Part shown: positions 8,616 through 16,703 of the stretch, piece after piece
Layout of the letters: every line of letters starts with the position of its first letter
Numbering within the stretch: the first letter of the stretch is position 1
Assembly (NCBI RefSeq): GCF_001936625.1
Contig: NZ_MSDU01000048.1
Location: 1 to 59,485 of the forward strand
DNA from: Domibacillus antri
GTDB lineage: Bacteria > Bacillota > Bacilli > Bacillales > Domibacillaceae
Direction of reading: 5' to 3'
DNA length: 59,485 nt
The notes under the pieces: model-generated
Database searches by the model: none
Told to the model about the DNA's origin: nothing
Seen by the model: the letters and a program-made list of their open reading frames with translations, nothing else
Position numbers and translations under genes: made by a program

Positions 8616-9143
8616 TTATAAACCTAATGCCTGACGAACTTCTGCGAACTGGTCAACGCCGTCAACGATAAATTTATAGTTGTATTTATCAAGCTCTATC
8701 AGCGTCTCTCCGTCCTGTTCGATTTTAATATAGACGGTCTCTACTTCCGTTGTTCCTTCGGTTGGGGTTGACGTTTCAAGCTTACCGGGCTCAAGATTTT
8801 TCGTTGTACCGCGAACCACAACACGCAACTTCGATACGCCAACTTTGCCAGTAGCTGCGTCATTGACTTGTAATGCTGCACGAATATCAAAACTATGGAC
8901 ATTTTGACCAAGAAGCATCCATAGTTCTTTTACAATTGATCGCCATGACAGTTGTAGCTGCATGCTTTGAAAGTGACCAATCGTTGGGGTGTCCACTTCT
9001 CCAAGTATACCGATACCTCTTACCGTCTCCGTCATGTTTTGAAAATTAGGAAGCGTGACATCTGCCAAGGCTCTAGTATCAATATTTTCATCAATATATA
9101 CCCGCGCCTGAATGAGACGTTCCGGTATTGTATTTACTCCCAT
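8616..9143 (-). CDS. Major tail tube protein (P2 FII family)
   Basis: A 175-residue protein directly after the sheath gene. Its N terminus (TIPERLIQARVYIDENIDTR, then ALADVTLPNFQNMTETVRG) and FQSMQLQLSWRS match the phage major tail tube / P2 gpFII family. Tube subunits stack as hexamers inside the contractile sheath and enclose the tape measure. Sheath-tube-E-T order is exactly that of P2 FI-FII-E-T. Confidence 0.92.
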   Translation of the reverse strand: MGVNTIPERLIQARVYIDENIDTRALADVTLPNFQNMTETVRGIGILGEVDTPTIGHFQSMQLQLSWRSIVKELWMLLGQNVHSFDIRAALQVNDAATGKVGVSKLRVVVRGTTKNLEPGKLETSTPTEGTTEVETVYIKIEQDGETLIELDKYNYKFIVDGVDQFAEVRQALGL

Positions 9144-9156
9144 GTACTATTCCTCC

Positions 9157-10599
9157 TTAATTAAATAAAGTTCCTAAATAAGACATATCGAACTCAAGAA
9201 TAAATTCAAGATCCTCTGCCGGAGTCGGAGATGCGATAAATACATTCAGCCGCACTTTTCCATTTACCAGATCCGTCGTTGGATTTTCGCTTTGTCTAAA
9301 TTCCACACGACCGCCCAATAGAGCTCCGCGGGCAGAAAGACCGTTAAGCCAAATGTTCAATGTATCTACTACATTGTCAATTAGAGTCCGATTTGACGGG
9401 TTATCAACCTTTTCCCAAAACGTAAGAATAATTGTGTTGTTTACCCAGTTGAACATGCGGCGTAAAGGTATAAAGTTATCCTTTACATCGCCACTAGCTG
9501 GATATGCTGCTGTTCGATTCCCCCATAACTTCCATCCACCAACAAAATTCAGCGCTGTGACGATACCTTGACCATTTAAGTAATTCGCTTTTGGCAAATC
9601 TAAAGTGACGGATTGTCCGTTTTTCAGTACGGTATCCACCGCTTTAATCGGTTTGTTAGACGGACTCACGAATGGAATGTCACCATTAACAGCATCCGTC
9701 AAACAACTAACAGCCGCGGCTTGCGTCGATAGGTGGTAAATGTCCGCGTCCATTTTCACTTTTGGCCAAAACACAAATTGAGCAGGAGCCGAATAATTGT
9801 TATCGTTTTTCCACTGCGGAACAGCCGTATAAACTGCTGCGGCTTCTGTATCGGCATCATTTAATGTCACCGCTTTGAAAACAGAGTTAATATTCGTTGC
9901 TTTTGCTGCCATGACGGCAGCTATTGATGGTTTTTGACTGAATCCCGGTGCTAAAATCTGTCCTGGAACAAGTCTGAATTTAGGAAATACACTATTGATA
10001 AGTTCCAATCCGGTAGCTTGTCCTGTTGTGCTGTTGGTTCCTCCGATAATATCTGCATCTGTAACAAGAGTAGTATTTAAATAGCTGTAAGACGCGGTTA
10101 CTGCAGCAGCTGACGTTAAAGCACCCCCCGTAATCGGTGTAATGATAGCGTATCCGGCATCATCAAAAGACAATACATAATCTGTACCTTCTACAGCTGC
10201 AGTTGTCCCCGCTTTGACCGTAACTGTATTGAGTAAAACACCGCTTTGATTAATTTTATACACTCCATTTTCCGCAACAGTTGCCCCGTCGGTAACGGTT
10301 GTTGTATGCGTTTCCGGATTAAGTGTATTAATAAATACAACGGGGGCCACTTCAAATAAATCAAAGTGTGACTTCATAAACTCGCAAAGCGTGAATTTAC
10401 CCCATTCATCCGAATAACCAAGTTTAGCTATAGCTTCTGATTTTGTATAAACTAAGATTGGCTCATAAATGGATGGAAGTGTTTCTGCTAAATGAATTGG
10501 TGCTGTACCGATGACAACCGGTAAACCAGCAACCACGGTAGCCACCGTGCTTACGGATGTGCTTCTCTCTGTCGTTCGGATCCCATGATTATAGGTCAT
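9157..10599 (-). CDS. Contractile tail sheath protein (P2 FI family)
   Basis: A 480-residue sheath subunit that shows the phage has a contractile (myovirus) tail. The N terminus HGIRTTERSTSVSTVATVVA, then LPVVIGTAPIHL, and the C-terminal half with NYLNGQGIVTALNFVGGWKL, WGNRTA and FIPLRRMFNWVNNTIILTFW are hallmarks of the sheath family. A variable Ala/Thr-rich domain occupies residues about 100-190. Start ATG 10599 follows the upstream gene by 3 bases. Confidence 0.95.
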   Translation of the reverse strand: MTYNHGIRTTERSTSVSTVATVVAGLPVVIGTAPIHLAETLPSIYEPILVYTKSEAIAKLGYSDEWGKFTLCEFMKSHFDLFEVAPVVFINTLNPETHTTTVTDGATVAENGVYKINQSGVLLNTVTVKAGTTAAVEGTDYVLSFDDAGYAIITPITGGALTSAAAVTASYSYLNTTLVTDADIIGGTNSTTGQATGLELINSVFPKFRLVPGQILAPGFSQKPSIAAVMAAKATNINSVFKAVTLNDADTEAAAVYTAVPQWKNDNNYSAPAQFVFWPKVKMDADIYHLSTQAAAVSCLTDAVNGDIPFVSPSNKPIKAVDTVLKNGQSVTLDLPKANYLNGQGIVTALNFVGGWKLWGNRTAAYPASGDVKDNFIPLRRMFNWVNNTIILTFWEKVDNPSNRTLIDNVVDTLNIWLNGLSARGALLGGRVEFRQSENPTTDLVNGKVRLNVFIASPTPAEDLEFILEFDMSYLGTLFN

Positions 10600-10602
10600 T
10601 TA

Positions 10603-10968
10603 TTACACCGCCTGTTCTTTTAAATATTTTAAGACCGCTTTAAATCGAGCATTTTCAACTGTTCCATTCTGTCCGATTTTTTGTTCAATTCCCGCAAATT
10701 TCTCCACAGGAACTAACAACATCTTGATTTCTTCACATTTTGTCACTTCATCTTTTAAATACTCCGGAATCCCGTCAATGAACACTGCGTAACGCTGGAG
10801 CATATTATTCGGCAGATTGGGCCCGCAATAAATAAGAGATTCTTGTTCATTCCTTTTTACATTTTGTCTTTTTTCAACAGGCTTTTTAGGTGTTTTTGAG
10901 TTTGTATCTGTTGCTTCTGATTTTTTATCTACTTGATTAACTTGAGAATCCGTTCCAGAATTCGTCAT
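10603..10968 (-). CDS. Phage tail-region protein, unknown function
   Basis: A 121-residue protein just upstream of the sheath gene. The first 45 residues are polar and probably disordered (SQVNQVDKKSEATDTNSKTP), followed by a compact segment with LIYCGPNLPNNMLQRYAVFI and DGIPEYLK. Proteins with this GPNLPN-type core are common in Firmicutes myophage head-tail regions, but no biochemical role is known to me. It overlaps the upstream gene by 32 bases. Confidence 0.65.
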   Translation of the reverse strand: MTNSGTDSQVNQVDKKSEATDTNSKTPKKPVEKRQNVKRNEQESLIYCGPNLPNNMLQRYAVFIDGIPEYLKDEVTKCEEIKMLLVPVEKFAGIEQKIGQNGTVENARFKAVLKYLKEQAV

Positions 10969-11455
10969 CGAATTGCCCTCCTCTTAATTTTGCATCTTCA
11001 ATTTGAATGCGCGGCATTAAAAACGACACTTCTATCCAACCGACCCATTCGGGAAAAGGTTGCTCTTCAGGAAGCGTCGTTTTTATAGGTTGATCCGTAT
11101 CAAGTGTGAAAGCACCAAATGATGGTCTATTCAACAGTTTCATTTCTACACGAGTCAAAACATTTGCCACGTAACGCCATCCTTCTTTTGTGTCTTCGGA
11201 ATACGTACCTGCTAAGATTCGAACTTTACCAGTTTTTTGTTTTTTATTAATTTCGGATGTTAAAAAACGAACTAAAATATACGGGAAATCAGGCAAAGGA
11301 TCACCGCTCTGAATCCTTTTTTGTTTTTCACCCAAGAAGCCTGCTGCAACCTTTGGCGCTTTTGTTAAGCCTTCAACGTTTGTGTTTAAATCATATTCTT
11401 TCACAACTTTTTCAAGAAAAACGACTAATTCATCAACCAATCCATTAATGGTCAT
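10937..11455 (-). CDS. Probable tail terminator / tail completion protein
   Basis: A 172-residue protein. The beginning (INGLVDELVVFLEKVVKEYD), DFPYILVRFLTSEINKKQKT and VRILAGTYSEDTKEGWRYV suggest the gpU/tail-terminator-like fold, whose members cap the tail at the head end. Position between the minor tail Z-like gene and the sheath supports this. It overlaps its neighbours by 4 and 32 bases. The assignment is by layout and weak motif similarity. Confidence 0.55.
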   Translation of the reverse strand: MTINGLVDELVVFLEKVVKEYDLNTNVEGLTKAPKVAAGFLGEKQKRIQSGDPLPDFPYILVRFLTSEINKKQKTGKVRILAGTYSEDTKEGWRYVANVLTRVEMKLLNRPSFGAFTLDTDQPIKTTLPEEQPFPEWVGWIEVSFLMPRIQIEDAKLRGGQFDDEFWNGFSS

Positions 11456-12009
11456 GACGCCCCTCCCACAAGACGGCTGATTTCATGATCCAGACGTTTC
11501 TGCAGCGTATCATATGCTTTGTTTTCTACCCAAGCAGAAACTGTATCACTGCCAAGCATCTGAGGAATGGATGGCCCATACAACTGCTCAATAGGCAGAC
11601 GCGGCTTACCAACACGGCTAAAAACACCAATGTAGCCGCTTCTCATCTGTGCAACAAATGCGCCAGGTATCGGTCCGCCACCGCCTTTTTTTACACGAGC
11701 CGTAATCGGTCGTTTTCGTTTTGGATTTGGTGCTTTCGGGTTTACCCGGAACTTAATTAAAGGAATAACGGAGCCTTTTGATACAACCGATGCCCCGAAA
11801 TCCCCCATGCTTGCACGATGAATGCGGATAGTCGATGTAACGTCCGCTTGTTTGATGTGGTATTCCTGCCTTGCAGCACGACCTGCTTCCGTCCGGGCAC
11901 TTTGTGCAGATCGATTTACTGCCCGCATAACTGCTTTTGGCAATCCGTTTGGTACTTCAATTAATGCCGCACGTGCCTTTTCTAACTGTTCAACCGTCAA
12001 TGTGATCAT
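11452..12009 (-). CDS. Head-tail or minor tail protein (gpZ / gp10-like)
   Basis: A 185-residue basic protein beginning with LEKARAALIEVPNGLPKAVM and RAVNRSAQSARTEAGRAARQ, as in the prophage minor tail protein Z / lambda gpZ group, which act at the top of the tail during joining to the head. VNPKAPNPKRKRPITARVKK is a strongly basic stretch near the centre. It overlaps genes on both sides by 4 bases. Confidence 0.7.
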   Translation of the reverse strand: MITLTVEQLEKARAALIEVPNGLPKAVMRAVNRSAQSARTEAGRAARQEYHIKQADVTSTIRIHRASMGDFGASVVSKGSVIPLIKFRVNPKAPNPKRKRPITARVKKGGGGPIPGAFVAQMRSGYIGVFSRVGKPRLPIEQLYGPSIPQMLGSDTVSAWVENKAYDTLQKRLDHEISRLVGGAS

Positions 12010-12320
12010 GACTCATTCGCCCCCAGTTCTATACGATACAGTCCGTCTACATCTGCGCATTTAAGAACGAAATATAAATCACCGTCAACATTCAGCGAAT
12101 TACCTACAATTGGCTGATATCCCAGTACACTTGTTTCAACAAAAAGAACGATCCTGGAAAAAAACACGCCGTCCGCATGTTCATTGTCCGATCGTTCTCT
12201 CAATAAGTCTGTATCGATAAGTGCTGGCGTTGCTACGCCATCAATCGTGTGAATATCCGCAAATTCAGCAGTATTCAAAAAAATCTTTAAATCTTGCTGA
12301 AGCTGTTCTTTAAAATTCAT
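12006..12320 (-). CDS. Head-tail connector protein
   Basis: A 104-residue protein in the slot normally used by the lambda gpFII-type head-tail joiner (gifsy-2 ATP-binding-like fold). The sequence begins MNFKEQLQQDLKIFLNTAEF and ends with strands GNSLNVDGDLYFVLKCADVD and GLYRIELG, as expected for this small beta-rich family. It overlaps both neighbouring genes by 4 bases. Confidence 0.55.
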   Translation of the reverse strand: MNFKEQLQQDLKIFLNTAEFADIHTIDGVATPALIDTDLLRERSDNEHADGVFFSRIVLFVETSVLGYQPIVGNSLNVDGDLYFVLKCADVDGLYRIELGANES

Positions 12321-12604
12321 TGCGACTCACCAAAATGAAGTATTGTATCGACAATATCTTCTTTTTTGGTATTTTGAGAAACACCTTCAATACCCTTTTC
12401 TTCAACGATTTTTAACAATTCTTCTTTTGTCAAAGAAAGAAGTTCGTTTTTTTGTGAATCTGCTTTATCTTTTTCAACAATTGATTTCGCTGCTTTACTT
12501 TCAATGAATTTTTCAGCAAGAGTTTCATCACATGAGAATTTTTCACCCGGATCAATTACAACACCGTTAATAAAGACTGGCTGTATTGCCTTAAGAATCT
12601 TCAT
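12317..12604 (-). CDS. Phage head-region protein with SAP/Rho-N-like C terminus
   Basis: A 95-residue protein. Residues 1-40 form a small strand-rich domain (VFINGVVIDPGEKFSCDETL), and residues 55-92 a helix-extended-loop-helix like SAP or Rho N-terminal domains (LTKEELLKIVEEKGIEG, then TKKEDIVDTIL). Such proteins occur right after capsid and decoration genes in many Firmicutes phages. Their function is not established; a nucleic-acid contact would be consistent with the C-terminal fold. Confidence 0.55.
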   Translation of the reverse strand: MKILKAIQPVFINGVVIDPGEKFSCDETLAEKFIESKAAKSIVEKDKADSQKNELLSLTKEELLKIVEEKGIEGVSQNTKKEDIVDTILHFGESQ

Positions 12605-12616
12605 GAGCTCACCCCT

Positions 12617-12952
12617 TTATCCGATTTTCAATCGAGCAACAGCTCCAGCCGCTGCTTTTGCTTCTATAATCCACCCAGCTGGAACAGTACCCGTAGCATT
12701 TGAACTAAGAGCTGTTCCATCCCAATATACAGCTTGTCCCACTGTAAATGCTTCTGTTGTCACAGCCGGTAAATCAAACACTCCAATAACATGTACACTA
12801 CCGGCGGATCCAACAGGAATGTCGCACCCTGCCACACCAATGCGTGTTGCAAGGCCAACGACATCGTTTGATTTAATTTCAGCAGTACCATTATTTTTAT
12901 AATCAATCGTTTCGCCGCGATGAATGTAACTTGTTTTAGGATTATTTAACAT
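12617..12952 (-). CDS. DUF2190 family capsid decoration-like protein
   Basis: A 111-residue protein, start placed at ATG 12952 with AAAGGTGG before it. The motifs NDVVGLATRIGVAGCDIPVG, VIGVFDLPAV and VGQAVYWDG are typical of DUF2190, a beta-rich family coded just after phage major capsid genes and thought to be a capsid decoration or stabilising protein. It follows the capsid gene after 22 bases. Confidence 0.82.
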   Translation of the reverse strand: MLNNPKTSYIHRGETIDYKNNGTAEIKSNDVVGLATRIGVAGCDIPVGSAGSVHVIGVFDLPAVTTEAFTVGQAVYWDGTALSSNATGTVPAGWIIEAKAAAGAVARLKIG

Positions 12953-12974
12953 TTTACTTTCCACCTTTCGTTAA

Positions 12975-14432
12975 TTATACAGCGCCGTTGTTTTTAACAG
13001 CTGTTTTGTAATCGACAATCGTAACACCGTAGTCAATGTAAATATCCCACATGTAACCGAGCTGTCCAGCTGGCGGCTGTTTCATCACAATGGTCGGCAT
13101 GTCGACTCCGTTTAAGAAATCTACTTGAATCGGGCTGCGCAATTGGTCAGAAGTGAGATACCATTCTTTTCCGCCATTGGCCGTCGCATCATCCAATTCC
13201 GCATCGCTGACGATTGTAAAAGAGTTAAAGAATGGATTTTTGATATTCGGATTCGTTTGAGCGGGGTCCACAGTAGAACCGATAAATTGACCCGCTACTG
13301 TTTCTAAAGCAGTCGGTACAATCATGAACCGTGCCGGAATGTTCATTTTTACGTCTCCGCCCACGGCTTTTTGATTCCGCATTTTAATACGCATATCAGA
13401 CACGGATTCTACATTTGGTGCAGACGCAACACCTGAAATGTTACCGTGCTCCGCATGGAATAGCTGTTTACCATCCCAAATCGCAGGGTTCTTTGCAAGA
13501 AGCTGATACACAAGACGATTAATACCCAGACGAGCTGATTGAGCATAAAGAGCCGGCATTGTCGAAATAAAATCAACATCGTCATTAATGAACGCTTGAC
13601 GAGACATAGAAAATTGACGGCCGAATGTAAGAAGCTGGCGTTGTGGTCCTTCTTCCGCATTGACCATATCGTGCTTCAATTCACCGTTTTCCGGCACCTG
13701 TAATAGCTCGCCGGCAGTACCCACTGTATATGTTTTAGTCGGACGGAAGTCGCGCAATGTGCCTCTCTTTGTCCAAATTTGATATGTTGTCTGAGCATCT
13801 GTGTATGCTTTTTCAAAAACTGTGCGCGCCGTTTGGTCCATGATACCGGTAAATAAGCTTGTCGGTGTCATATACTGGCGTAGAATATCATCATTGCTGA
13901 GACGAGAAGCGTTTGCCACGCCTTCCAGGCGAAGGGACTCAATTGCCAATTCGCGCAGTGACATATTGCGAAAATCATTCGCGCCACCCACCGGCTTTTC
14001 AACATCTAGTCCTACGCGAAGGGCCAAGCCATCACGTGCGGCATCACGGAATTTGTCTCCTTCATCCCGAATAACTCCAACGCTTGACGGTGCTTTTTCC
14101 TGAATCTGTTTTTCAAGGATGAGCGCCCGAACCTCATCAATTGTTTTGCCGGATTTAATATATTCATCTGCATCATAACCAAAGCTGCGGCACAGATTGC
14201 CGATATCAAGCGTACGCTGACGCTCCACTTCCATCGCCTGGCGCTGAATATCTTCTACGTTGATTGGACCCGATTTTTGTTGCTGCTGATCGGGTTCAGC
14301 GTCCCGCATCGCTTCGATGGCCGTCTGCAACTGATCAAATTCGCGCTGCTCTTCAGCTGATAAATCACGTTGTTCTGCTTTTGCTTTATCAAGAATAGCT
14401 TTCTGGCGTGCTAATTTTTCTTTAAGATTCAT
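12975..14432 (-). CDS. Major capsid protein (HK97 fold) with N-terminal scaffold domain
   Basis: About 485 residues from ATG 14432 (MNLKEKLARQ; GGAGG site upstream). Residues 1-100 form a Gln/Glu-rich coiled coil (LDKAKAEQRDLSAEEQREFD) of the kind that works as an internal scaffold and is removed by the protease coded upstream. The capsid body follows: FGRQFSMSRQAFINDDVDFI, ARLGINRLVYQLLAKNPAIW, then YLTSDQLRSPIQVDFLNG. The C-terminal part resembles the Mu gpT-like branch of HK97 capsids. It overlaps the protease gene by 11 bases. Confidence 0.9.
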   Translation of the reverse strand: MNLKEKLARQKAILDKAKAEQRDLSAEEQREFDQLQTAIEAMRDAEPDQQQQKSGPINVEDIQRQAMEVERQRTLDIGNLCRSFGYDADEYIKSGKTIDEVRALILEKQIQEKAPSSVGVIRDEGDKFRDAARDGLALRVGLDVEKPVGGANDFRNMSLRELAIESLRLEGVANASRLSNDDILRQYMTPTSLFTGIMDQTARTVFEKAYTDAQTTYQIWTKRGTLRDFRPTKTYTVGTAGELLQVPENGELKHDMVNAEEGPQRQLLTFGRQFSMSRQAFINDDVDFISTMPALYAQSARLGINRLVYQLLAKNPAIWDGKQLFHAEHGNISGVASAPNVESVSDMRIKMRNQKAVGGDVKMNIPARFMIVPTALETVAGQFIGSTVDPAQTNPNIKNPFFNSFTIVSDAELDDATANGGKEWYLTSDQLRSPIQVDFLNGVDMPTIVMKQPPAGQLGYMWDIYIDYGVTIVDYKTAVKNNGAV

Positions 14433-15045
14433 CTTGGAAACCTCCAATAAAATTATTGTTTAACTGCAATTGTTTAAAATAAATAGATTTTGGTTCCGAA
14501 CGCTCCGCTGGAGCAGAAGTATTCGAAAACGGAATCTCCATCTCTCTGCCGACGCCGACCGTTGCATCTGCCGGGATGGACACGACCGAAATTTCAAACG
14601 GCAGCCATTTCAGCGCAATGCTGCATGGACCAGTAAAACGACCATCGCTGGATGTTTTTCCTGCCGCGACTTCTTCCCAGCTATCAACGCGATAGCCGAC
14701 GCTGACACCCTTTAATGTGCCGCTTTTAACTTTTTGATAAATTACATCGCTGTCCGCATCCTCATCGAATGTGACAAGCGCTTTACCGCGTCCATTTTCC
14801 GTCCATGCTTTATCGATGCGGCCGATCACTTTGTCTCGTGAATGGTTATACAGCAGGCATCCAATTTCATTGAGGCGGGATAAATCCATTGACCCTTCTG
14901 AATGACTTAAAATTTCAAGTCCGAACCATCGCTCATATGGTTCTTCAGAAGAAAAACTCAATTCAACTTGCCTTTTTACTTCATCGACCGCCCGAAAATC
15001 AATGGCGGCATCACGATTTAGCTGCATTACCTTATCCTTCGTCAT
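14422..15045 (-). CDS. Prohead maturation protease (HK97 S78 family)
   Basis: About 207 residues from ATG 15045 (a TTG two codons earlier is less well placed relative to GGGGGTG). It has the herpes/HK97-type prohead protease layout: FGLEILSHSEGSMDLSRLNE, the catalytic histidine in CLLYNHSRDKVIGRIDKA, and the serine region LKGVSVGYRVDSW, then WLPFEISVVSIPADATVGVG. It cleaves the capsid scaffold and portal tails during maturation. It overlaps the portal gene by 14 bases. Confidence 0.9.
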   Translation of the reverse strand: MTKDKVMQLNRDAAIDFRAVDEVKRQVELSFSSEEPYERWFGLEILSHSEGSMDLSRLNEIGCLLYNHSRDKVIGRIDKAWTENGRGKALVTFDEDADSDVIYQKVKSGTLKGVSVGYRVDSWEEVAAGKTSSDGRFTGPCSIALKWLPFEISVVSIPADATVGVGREMEIPFSNTSAPAERSEPKSIYFKQLQLNNNFIGGFQDES

Positions 15046-16462
15046 CCTCAATCACCCCCTTCTTTTTCATGTAGTCAATTTCTCTCGCCCGCTGATCCAC
15101 CACCTCCTTCCAGTCGTGGCCAGCAGATGCAGCGATTTCAGCAAGCGTCGTCTGATTCGTTTCAAGCGACACTTTATTGGCATTTGCTTCTTTTATAGGA
15201 TCAATCCACTTCATTCCAGGTGATACCCATTCATGGTTCAAGTATTCATTTTTATTGCTCCAAAAATCTTTGATGGAAATTGCACCGCTCAAAACAGCGG
15301 AAATCAAAAACGTTTCATATATTTCGGAAAGCATGTGGTCAATTAAATACTGTTGTTCAATTTGGTACGTTTTGAAGTCTTCCAGCAATCCCTGGCGGGC
15401 ACTGCTGTAATTGACTTGTGACATGTCACGAGCTGTAGCTTCATATGAAATCCCCTGCCCGCTCCCGGTCAATCGTTGCTGCAGGCGGACAAAATCAGCG
15501 GCGCTTGCTCCTTGAGCCGGTGGATTCACGGCTACAACATCGTCGCCCGGATTCAATTCCATGATCATTCCTGGACTGAGTGTTTTGCCTTCATATCCAG
15601 CAGCAGTCGTTCCTGATCTGCCCTGCCGCCCAATTCCGCCTGTTGTCGGATCTTGCCGCTTAATAAAAACAGACAAGCAGGCCGCAACCCGTTCTTTCAC
15701 GCTCACGGCTTCCATGTATGAATTTGTGTCGCGGATTCGACTGATCGTCGGGGACATTTCCGACATTTCACGAATTTGAGACGGACGCTTTTTGTTCCAT
15801 AAAAAAATGACATCATCCGCTTCGATCCGGTCTGATTTTCCGGAATAGAAACCATGAATGTCATAGTTTTTAAAATAATAGGCAATCGGTCTATTAAATT
15901 CATTGTACTCGATGCCGTTAATGATTCTCCCGCTTCTACTTTGCTGCATCGTGTCTAAATCATCCACTTCCCGCAGCTGCAAGGTGAAAGGAACAATACC
16001 GCCTCGCGTATACCGCTTGATTATAAAGATACCGCCATCGACTTTCTTTCGTCGAACGGACATGCGGCACATTTCATTAAAGCTTTGTTGGGCTGTCACG
16101 TCACAGTTTCGAGGTTTGCACCATTCTTTCCAGAGTTTTTCAATCGTTTCGTTCAGCTCTTCATCAGTTGTTTTCGCCTGTAGCTTAAATCCATTGCCGA
16201 CGACGTTTCGCTCAAAAGCACCAACAATACTTTCCTGAATATCCGAATTACGTTCAAGATCACGCGCTCTTGCCCTAATTGTTTCTCGATAAACGCTATC
16301 TGTTTGTTCGGCGGTCGCATTCACTACACGCCACCCGGCATTTAGATGATCATTTGCGCCGGCGTCATAGTTTCGAATTTCTTCGTACGCTTTCCGCCAT
16401 GCCTCACGACGATAAGCTGATTCCGGTGAAACTAGTGCGATCGCTTTATCAAGCCATCCCAT
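15032..16462 (-). CDS. Portal protein (lambda gpB family)
   Basis: About 476 residues from ATG 16462, which has AGGAGG at the right distance. The order ESAYRREAWRKAYEEIRNYD, ARARDLERNSDIQESIVGAF, ERNVVGNGFKL, then WKEWCKP and FNEMCRMSVRRKKVDGGIFI is typical of lambda-type portals. YEATARDMSQVNYSSARQGL near residue 345 is a diagnostic motif. The portal forms the dodecameric ring through which DNA enters and leaves the head. Confidence 0.95.
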   Translation of the reverse strand: MGWLDKAIALVSPESAYRREAWRKAYEEIRNYDAGANDHLNAGWRVVNATAEQTDSVYRETIRARARDLERNSDIQESIVGAFERNVVGNGFKLQAKTTDEELNETIEKLWKEWCKPRNCDVTAQQSFNEMCRMSVRRKKVDGGIFIIKRYTRGGIVPFTLQLREVDDLDTMQQSRSGRIINGIEYNEFNRPIAYYFKNYDIHGFYSGKSDRIEADDVIFLWNKKRPSQIREMSEMSPTISRIRDTNSYMEAVSVKERVAACLSVFIKRQDPTTGGIGRQGRSGTTAAGYEGKTLSPGMIMELNPGDDVVAVNPPAQGASAADFVRLQQRLTGSGQGISYEATARDMSQVNYSSARQGLLEDFKTYQIEQQYLIDHMLSEIYETFLISAVLSGAISIKDFWSNKNEYLNHEWVSPGMKWIDPIKEANANKVSLETNQTTLAEIAASAGHDWKEVVDQRAREIDYMKKKGVIEDDEG

Positions 16463-16466
16463 CTTT

Positions 16467-16682
16467 TTACCTCCTGTCAAAAACACTTACAGATGTATTT
16501 GGAAATACTGATCCCGGATTGTTTTCATAATTGATTTGTGCCAGGAGCTGTTTTTGTCTTTTATACAATAGATCCAAGTCAGCTCTTCTTAAACGCCGGC
16601 CTTCAATCCAGTATTCTTGACCGCCCACTTCAATGGCCGTAATCGCTTCATTCACCTGTTGCAGTTGTTCTTCCAATGTCAT
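16467..16682 (-). CDS. Head-tail joining protein, lambda gpW-like
   Basis: A 71-residue, mostly helical protein between terminase and portal genes, the standard place of lambda gpW. MTLEEQLQQVNEAITAIEVG, then GQEYWIEGRRLRRADLDLLY fits the gpW pattern in which a GQxYxxxGRxxxRAxLxxL segment is conserved. It connects the portal to later head completion proteins. It ends 4 bases before the portal start. Confidence 0.85.
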   Translation of the reverse strand: MTLEEQLQQVNEAITAIEVGGQEYWIEGRRLRRADLDLLYKRQKQLLAQINYENNPGSVFPNTSVSVFDRR

Positions 16683-16703
16683 TCATTATCACCCCCTACA
16701 ATT